A stretch of DNA of 64,000 bases, from positions 62,001-126,000 of the IMG/VR virus record IMGVR_UViG_3300021520_000002; one strand, written 5' to 3'. The notes below the pieces were generated by a model. It was not told the origin of the DNA. It was given only the letters and a program-made list of their open reading frames with translations, and did not search any database. The translations under genes and the position numbers were made by a program. The first letter of the stretch is position 1. Each line of letters begins with the position of its first letter. The DNA comes from a virus. Shown here piece after piece: positions 59,776 through 64,000 of the stretch.

Positions 59776-59928
59776 CTAAGTTTTTCTATTATCATTCTCT
59801 GAAATTTTTTGAGCTTTTTCTTGTGCTTTATTTGCAAATTCATTAACTTTATTTCTAAATTTATTACTATAAATGTATAGGCTTATCGCCCATCCAATAA
59901 TTAGTATTATCCAAAACCAATCCATCAT
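59776..59928 (-). CDS. Small membrane protein B (holin candidate), 50 aa
   Basis: Starts on the base after the stop of the upstream paralog (taaatg). MMDWFWIILIIGWAISLYIY is a single transmembrane helix, followed by a charged amphipathic helix. Its layout matches its neighbour. Its end carries the aggagg site of the transglycosylase gene. Confidence 0.6.
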   Translation of the reverse strand: MMDWFWIILIIGWAISLYIYSNKFRNKVNEFANKAQEKAQKISENDNRKT

Positions 59929-60081
59929 TTATACCTTATCTTTATCTGAAATATCTTGAGCTGTACCTTTTATTTTATCTGCTCCAGCATCAACAACTTT
60001 TTTGAATGTTTTACTATAAATATATAAGGTTATCATCCAACCTATAAAACATATTATTGCTGCCCACACCCAAAAGTCCAT
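59929..60081 (-). CDS. Small membrane protein A (holin candidate), 50 aa
   Basis: Starts after aaaaaggaggttaat. MDFWVWAAIICFIGWMITLY is a single transmembrane helix with a charged C-terminal helix (GADKIKGTAQDISDKDKV). Same length and pattern as the next gene (D-x-W...I-x-W-x-x-x-L-Y-I-Y-S), so the two are probably tandem duplicates. Holin and antiholin or spanin-like roles are open. Confidence 0.6.
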   Translation of the reverse strand: MDFWVWAAIICFIGWMITLYIYSKTFKKVVDAGADKIKGTAQDISDKDKV

Positions 60082-60094
60082 ATTAACCTCCTTT

Positions 60095-60361
60095 TTAGTC
60101 GTTTCTTATATCAATGATTTTTGCTAAATAAATTGAATAAGAATTTTTTGGATCTTTTTCTTCAAATTTAAATAAATTATTTAAATATTTTGAAATTTTA
60201 TTTCTTTTCTTTAAAATAAGAGTATGAGTTGATGTGAAATCACTAAATTGTTCTTCTGTTATAATATTTTCAGTAACTAATTGTTTAAGAATAACTTCTT
60301 TAATATTATCACCAAAATTTTGTAGATCTTCAAATGAGTAATCAAAATGTTCTATTATCAT
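60095..60361 (-). CDS. Hypothetical protein, 88 aa
   Basis: Helical, Lys/Asp-rich. Contains TLILKKRNKISKYLNNLFKF. No family known. Starts after aaaaagaggtaaa, close to the tRNA-Met gene. Confidence 0.5.
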   Translation of the reverse strand: MIIEHFDYSFEDLQNFGDNIKEVILKQLVTENIITEEQFSDFTSTHTLILKKRNKISKYLNNLFKFEEKDPKNSYSIYLAKIIDIRND

Positions 60362-60386
60362 TTTACCTCTTTTTGTTAGATTGAGT

Positions 60387-60456
60387 TGCAGGGGTCAGAC
60401 TTGAACTGACGACTTGAAGCTTATGAGGCTTCCACGCTACCTCTGCGTCACCCTGC
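60387..60456 (-). tRNA. tRNA-Met(CAT)
   Basis: 70 nt, no encoded CCA. Acceptor gcaggg / ccctgc with a T-C mismatch at its base; compact D-arm; anticodon arm gaagc-ctcataa-gcttc with anticodon CAT; T-arm gtcagttcaagtctgac. The G1-C72 pair and the anticodon stem do not look like an initiator; elongator Met or, if modified, Ile is likely. Confidence 0.88.
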
Positions 60457-60470
60457 AAATCTTTTAAGAA

Positions 60471-60542
60471 GGAGGAATTGGCTCAACTTTCCCTAAATTA
60501 TTGTCGACAATTAAATGTCATCGGATGTTTGGCCATTCCTCC
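60471..60542 (-). other. Long imperfect hairpin next to tRNA-Met
   Basis: ggaggaat-ggccaaac and gttgagcc-aattcctcc pair over about 16 positions with a few mismatches, around an A/T-rich centre with gtcgac. It follows the zinc-ribbon gene stop by 4 bases and precedes tRNA-Met. It may be a terminator or an RNase III processing site; tRNA-like length (72 nt) but no tRNA arms. Confidence 0.5.
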
Positions 60543-60546
60543 CAGT

Positions 60547-60771
60547 TTATTCTTTTTTTGTTTCTTCATTAAACCGCTTAAGAGTTTCAACGGCTCCTTC
60601 TAATTCTTTGCCGCATTTTTCACAAACTATTAAAGGTTCAGGACAAGGATCATCTTCAGGATTATAATCATATACTCCTTTTTTAACTACCTTTCCTTCT
60701 AGAGTGGCAAAAACTTTATCACCCTTCTTTAATGGCTGTTGACAAATGTAGCAGTTCTTAGCTGCTGCCAT
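60547..60771 (-). CDS. Zinc-ribbon protein, 74 aa
   Basis: CYICQQPLKKGDKVFATLEG near residues 7-26 and CEKCGKELEG near 49-58 form a zinc ribbon, ending in a helix. Starts after ggaggttaaatt. Unknown function; may bind nucleic acid or polymerase. Confidence 0.65.
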   Translation of the reverse strand: MAAAKNCYICQQPLKKGDKVFATLEGKVVKKGVYDYNPEDDPCPEPLIVCEKCGKELEGAVETLKRFNEETKKE

Positions 60772-60787
60772 AATTTAACCTCCTATT

Positions 60788-61288
60788 TTATAAATAACAG
60801 AAGATAACTTCTTCTGGAGTTATCTTTTCTAAAATTTTTAAAACAACATCTTTATCTAATCCTCCATTACTCACTCCTGGTATCGGCAAATAAACTTCTT
60901 TAAGATTATTATCTTTTATTAAATAACTTAATTGAATCATACTTCTTTGAATAAGTCCTAAATCAGCTTTACACCAGAAACCTGGAACATTTTCATCTGT
61001 TGGTTTAAATCTTGGTTTAATATGATCTAGTGTTTGTTCATAATTTCCATATGATGGTTTAACTGGAAAAACTATAATTCTTTCATATATAAATCCAACA
61101 ATATTTCCATATTTTTCTAAATGTTGTCCTAAATTTTTTGGAAGATCTAAAATTAATTTTGCCATAGCAAGAGCATTACCTCTACCAAGAACACCCTCTT
61201 TTGATTTTTTTATATATCCATTTGTAGTGATACACACAATTTTACCTTGTTTCCAAAGTTCTACTATATTAGCTTTTATTATTTTCAT
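60788..61288 (-). CDS. Macro domain protein (ADP-ribose-binding)
   Basis: The atg at 61288-61286 overlaps the upstream gene and is preferred to ttg 61333. 166 aa: KIVCITTNGYIKKSKEGVLG then GRGNALAMAK, and near the end VYLPIPGVSNGGLDKD, are the two ADP-ribose-binding loops of macro domains. Such proteins bind or remove ADP-ribose and its derivatives. In a phage it may reverse ADP-ribosylation or scavenge an NAD-derived signal; activity is inferred. Confidence 0.75.
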   Translation of the reverse strand: MKIIKANIVELWKQGKIVCITTNGYIKKSKEGVLGRGNALAMAKLILDLPKNLGQHLEKYGNIVGFIYERIIVFPVKPSYGNYEQTLDHIKPRFKPTDENVPGFWCKADLGLIQRSMIQLSYLIKDNNLKEVYLPIPGVSNGGLDKDVVLKILEKITPEEVIFCYL

Positions 61289-61457
61289 TTCGTTCTCGTC
61301 GTGAACTTCTATCAAAAGCAATACTTGCTCCAATAAGTCCTAGAATAGAAACAATTAATACAACCAAGAAAGCTCCCAATATAAATTTAGGAAAAAATAT
61401 ACAAAGCCCTAAAACTATTGCTCCAAATAAACTAAATATCTTAGCTATTGCACTCAC
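61269..61457 (-). CDS. Two-helix membrane miniprotein, 62 aa
   Basis: The gtg start at 61457 follows aaggaggaagt. Two hydrophobic helices (IFSLFGAIVLGLCIFF and ILGAFLVVLIVSILGLIGAS) are joined by a short turn and followed by a basic tail (RSSRRERNENNKS). The hairpin topology is holin-like, but the position before a macro domain gene argues for coupled expression only. Confidence 0.6.
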   Translation of the reverse strand: MSAIAKIFSLFGAIVLGLCIFFPKFILGAFLVVLIVSILGLIGASIAFDRSSRRERNENNKS

Positions 61458-61488
61458 ACTTCCTCCTTAAGGATATGTATTTAATTTT

Positions 61489-61502
61489 ATTATTTCTATA
61501 TA
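61489..61502 (-). promoter_or_regulatory. Putative phage promoter (ATATAGAAAT class)
   Basis: Minus strand tatatagaaataat, 32 bases upstream of the gtg start at 61457. Confidence 0.55.
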
Positions 61503-61542
61503 TAAATAGATAATATTAAATTTGAGTTTAAGAATAAAAATT

Positions 61543-61563
61543 AGGGCGTCTTTGATGACGCCA
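61543..61563 (-). terminator. Rho-independent terminator
   Basis: Minus strand ggcgtc-atcaaa-gacgcc followed by ctaattttta, 18 bases after the stop of the gene at 61581. Confidence 0.75.
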
Positions 61564-61580
61564 CTTGTTTTTTGTTGATA

Positions 61581-62288
61581 TTATTTTACTCGATTATCAA
61601 ATGTTCTCATTATTCTTATATTAATTTTATTTTCAGTTAACATATTACATATTGCATCTCTGAGATTTTCAAATTTTTCTTTAGTTGGTTCTGGTAAATT
61701 AACTTGTTTGTATCTTGAATTTACTCCAAGCCAAACATATTCTGGATTAATTTTTTTAATCATTTTTAAAAATTCATCATGATCAAAATCCATAACTGGT
61801 TCTATTGTTAGAATTTTATGAGGCCAATTTAATTTTAGAAATTGTCTATATCTAACTATTGGCGCTGGTGCTTTTGAAATTTTTTCATAACCATCATTTC
61901 TATTGGTTTCTAATGTTGTTATTAATTTCACATTATCTGGTAATATATCTAGAAATTGTTCAAAATATTTTGGTCTCTTACTTTGCATGAAGAATATTTT
62001 ATTTTTATGCTTTATATTACTCATACTTTTAATTATTTTGATAGTAAATTCTGGATCACAAAATGATATATCTCCGTTACCACATACAAATATTGTTTTA
62101 GCACTAGGTATTTTATCTAGCCTATCTGGATGTGTATGTGGAATAAAGTTATAACAATCAATACATCTCTTTTTCTGTCGTTTAGCTTGTGCTTGAAAAC
62201 TGGGTTTACAGTATTCACAATCAAACTCGCAACCTTTAAATGGGTTCCATGTCTTCACATTTGTATACATATTTGATTTTGTTGTCAT
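61581..62288 (-). CDS. DUF5131/Gp37-like radical-SAM-type protein
   Basis: 235 aa. NPFKGCEFDCEYCKP near 16-30 gives the CxxxCxxC cluster of radical SAM enzymes, and a second set CIDCYNF lies near 43. The later segments (IFVCGNGDISFCDPEF, LITTLETNR, LTIEPVMDFD) match the phage Gp37/Gp68 DUF5131 family. It probably binds a 4Fe-4S cluster and S-adenosylmethionine. The modified substrate is unknown. Confidence 0.7.
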   Translation of the reverse strand: MTTKSNMYTNVKTWNPFKGCEFDCEYCKPSFQAQAKRQKKRCIDCYNFIPHTHPDRLDKIPSAKTIFVCGNGDISFCDPEFTIKIIKSMSNIKHKNKIFFMQSKRPKYFEQFLDILPDNVKLITTLETNRNDGYEKISKAPAPIVRYRQFLKLNWPHKILTIEPVMDFDHDEFLKMIKKINPEYVWLGVNSRYKQVNLPEPTKEKFENLRDAICNMLTENKINIRIMRTFDNRVK

Positions 62289-62301
62289 TTATTTTTCCTT
62301 T

Positions 62302-62336
62302 AATCGGCAAGATTCTATTTCTAGATCTTGCCGATT
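62302..62336 (-). terminator. Palindromic terminator, ATCGGCAAGATCT family
   Basis: aatcggcaagat / atcttgccgatt stem after the stop of the gene at 62342. Its T-rich flank serves minus-strand transcripts. Confidence 0.75.
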
Positions 62337-62341
62337 TTTAT

Positions 62342-63073
62342 TTATTCTTCAACATATCCAATTTTCTTATTTGGTGAATACTTAATATTCTTAATATCAT
62401 GTTCTTCTTTAATGAATATTATTATTCCCATAACAGCTTGTGAATGTGAATATTGATATGATTCTGGGTATAAATACCAATGATCTGGTATCCAATATAA
62501 TTTCTTCAATTCTTTTAAAACATCAAATATTGAATATTTAAGTCTTTCAGATTTTGAATATGGATTAACTAATATAAAATTTGAAATTAACATTAATTCA
62601 TTTCCAATATTATAATCAATTAATGACATAATCTTTTTCAGATATTGTACACTATTTTTTGGTTGCATTACACCATCATAATTGATTATAGATATTTTAG
62701 GATTATAAATAACAACTTTTTCTAATTCTTCTACAAAATCTCCATGTATCCAATTAATATTCGGAAAAAATCTTTTATTTTCTTCAATAATAATTTCTTC
62801 TCTATCAACTCCAAAATACTGATCTGGACGAATTAGACCTTTTTCTGTTATATAACCTAATTCACCTTTTATTGGTTTATCTTTGTTGAAGTGTGAACCA
62901 CACATTGCCCAATATTGACCATCTTCTGGAATTGATTTTCTTCCAAATATTTCTTTATATAAATTCACTATGGTAATAAAACGAGAAATCTTTTTCTGTT
63001 TTACATCCCATGGTGCGTTATATATATAATTTGGTAGAGATGATTTTTTATTAAAGTGAGGGTTGAGTTGCAT
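62342..63073 (-). CDS. SAM-methyltransferase-like protein, 243 aa
   Basis: The atg at 63073 follows aaggaaatcat and overlaps the end of the repeat protein gene by 23 bases. QYFGVDREEIIIEENKRFF near 90-108 followed by NWIHGDF looks like the SAM-binding Asp loop and second acidic motif of Rossmann methyltransferases. PKISIINYDGVMQP may be motif IV-like. No clear catalytic motif was found. Probably a nucleic-acid methyltransferase or relative. Confidence 0.5.
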   Translation of the reverse strand: MQLNPHFNKKSSLPNYIYNAPWDVKQKKISRFITIVNLYKEIFGRKSIPEDGQYWAMCGSHFNKDKPIKGELGYITEKGLIRPDQYFGVDREEIIIEENKRFFPNINWIHGDFVEELEKVVIYNPKISIINYDGVMQPKNSVQYLKKIMSLIDYNIGNELMLISNFILVNPYSKSERLKYSIFDVLKELKKLYWIPDHWYLYPESYQYSHSQAVMGIIIFIKEEHDIKNIKYSPNKKIGYVEE

Positions 63074-64000
63074 ATGATTTCCTTGGTTTTGGATTTTTTC
63101 TCTTAATATGAGCAAAAATTTCAGGATATTTTTGAATTGCTCGTACTAATCCTGAATAACCATTATTTTTTAACCAATTATGGTTTGGTAATCCATTATG
63201 TTTTTTAGCTAATTCTTCAGAAATTTTAATCCATTCATCAATAGATTTTGTTATATATTGTCTCTTAATATGATCAAATTTTTCTGGATATCTTGTAAGC
63301 ATACCTGCCAATCCAGAATAACCATTATTTTTTAACCATTTAACAGTTGGTAATCCATTATGTTTCTTAGCTAATTCTTCAGCAATTTTAACCCATTCAC
63401 TACACAATATTCTTTTTTTCTGTCTCTTAATATGTGCAAATTTTTCTGGATATTTTGTAAGCATAGCTATTAATCCTGAATATCCATTATCTTTTAACCA
63501 TGTTGAATTTGGTAATCCATTATGTTTCTTAGCTAATTCTTCTGAAAATTTAATCCATTCATCAATAGATTTTCTTACTTCTTTCTGTTTCTTAATATGA
63601 GCAAATTTTTCTGGATATTTTGTAAGCATACCTGACAATCCTGAATAACCATTATTTTTTAACCAATCATGGTTTGGTAATCCATTATGTTTCTTAGCTA
63701 ATTCTTCAGCAATTTTAACCCATTCATCTGGAGAAATCATTCTTTTCTGTCTCTTAATATGTGCAAATTTTTCTGGATATTTTGTAAGCATAGCTATTAA
63801 TCCTGAATATCCATTGTTTTTTAACCATTTAGGTGTTGGTAATCCATTATGTTTCTTAGCTAATTCTTCAGCAATTTTAACCCATTCATCACATGTTTTT
63901 AACTTACTCTCATAAACTTCTCTAAACTTCTTAAAATGATCAATTCCACAAGTCTTTGTTGCAAATATTAGAAGATCTTTAAATATCTCATTAATAAATA
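63051..64000 (-). CDS. Modular repeat protein, 5'-truncated
   Basis: Open to the window edge. At least six units of about 53 residues; a unit reads WVKIAEELAKKHNGLP, then a variable 3-residue patch, WLKNNGYSGL, and MLTKYPEKFAHIKRQK. Variation is concentrated in the positions after GLP and in the linker after IKRQK, while the rest is almost invariant. Each unit looks like a small helical module with many basic residues; DNA or RNA binding is likely. The start lies beyond 64000. Family not recognised. Confidence 0.75.
   Translation of the reverse strand, partial: FINEIFKDLLIFATKTCGIDHFKKFREVYESKLKTCDEWVKIAEELAKKHNGLPTPKWLKNNGYSGLIAMLTKYPEKFAHIKRQKRMISPDEWVKIAEELAKKHNGLPNHDWLKNNGYSGLSGMLTKYPEKFAHIKKQKEVRKSIDEWIKFSEELAKKHNGLPNSTWLKDNGYSGLIAMLTKYPEKFAHIKRQKKRILCSEWVKIAEELAKKHNGLPTVKWLKNNGYSGLAGMLTRYPEKFDHIKRQYITKSIDEWIKISEELAKKHNGLPNHNWLKNNGYSGLVRAIQKYPEIFAHIKRKNPKPRKSYATQPSL
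63090..63890. repeat. Tandem 159-162-bp coding repeats
   Basis: Blocks such as ggtaatccattatgtttctt recur five to six times at regular spacing, matching the protein units of the modular repeat protein. Unit-to-unit DNA identity is high, which implies recent duplication or gene conversion. Confidence 0.8.

Noticed and set aside
60471-60542. tRNA because of 72-nt length and a 7-bp acceptor-like stem
   Set aside because: No T-loop, no D-loop and no canonical anticodon arm; the stem simply continues as a long hairpin.
61902-62154. Plus-strand hydrophobic frame in the DUF5131 gene
   Set aside because: Antisense shadow of a well-supported minus-strand gene.
63090-63890. CRISPR array
   Set aside because: The regular repeats are 159-162 bp, in frame and encode protein modules; there are no short repeats with unique spacers. 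No array was seen anywhere in the window.

Overview
This window is part of a large, strongly AT-rich tailed-phage genome with a contractile tail (a T4-like myovirus, probably jumbo or near-jumbo). The evidence is a UvsX-type recombinase, a gp41/DnaB-type helicase, a large terminase, a portal, a gp21-type prohead protease, a gp23-type major capsid protein, a tail sheath, a gp19-type tail tube, gp25- and gp6-type baseplate proteins and a 1643-residue tape measure protein. Phage-encoded ADP-heptose enzymes and lipoproteins suggest a Gram-negative host; I cannot name it. No chromosomal genes are seen.

Layout. 1-45.1 kb is almost all on the plus strand: replication/recombination genes (1-4.3 kb), small accessory genes (4.4-6.8 kb), virion proteins (6.8-15.4 kb), terminase, tape measure and tail proteins (15.4-25.9 kb), a helicase gene split by a group I intron with an HNH nuclease (26.2-29.2 kb), the head module (29.7-35.4 kb), and baseplate, sheath and tube (35.7-45.1 kb). 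From 45.2 kb to the end everything is on the minus strand: short overlapping genes, a block for ADP-heptose synthesis (49.9-53.6 kb), three clear tRNAs plus several odd structured RNAs, a lysis-like trio, an Apyc1-like metallo-beta-lactamase protein, a macro domain protein, a radical-SAM-like protein and a modular repeat protein that runs off the window.

Punctuation. Many genes end in one near-identical palindromic terminator family built on ATCGGCAAGATCT / AGATCTTGCCGAT. Six sites sharing ATATAGAAATAAT lie just upstream of genes on either strand and look like a phage promoter class.

Most interesting observations. (1) A 158-nt minus-strand RNA element at 52.2 kb is collinear with the GTPase-associated centre of 23S rRNA, including a covarying closing stem, but carries a 92-nt insertion. 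(2) About ten unrelated proteins share a very short N-terminal tag of the form M-I-S-x-x-x-L-F-E, which fits the L/I-x-E cleavage rule of T4-type prohead proteases. I infer a capsid-targeting signal that would load accessory proteins (a SLOG-like protein, a DUF5662-like protein and several unknowns) into the head for delivery with the DNA. (3) Halves of the terminator palindrome sit at gene-fusion and gene-insertion junctions, as if these repeats were used to shuffle tagged cassettes. (4) Four of the five activities of the ADP-heptose pathway are encoded together, two of them fused.
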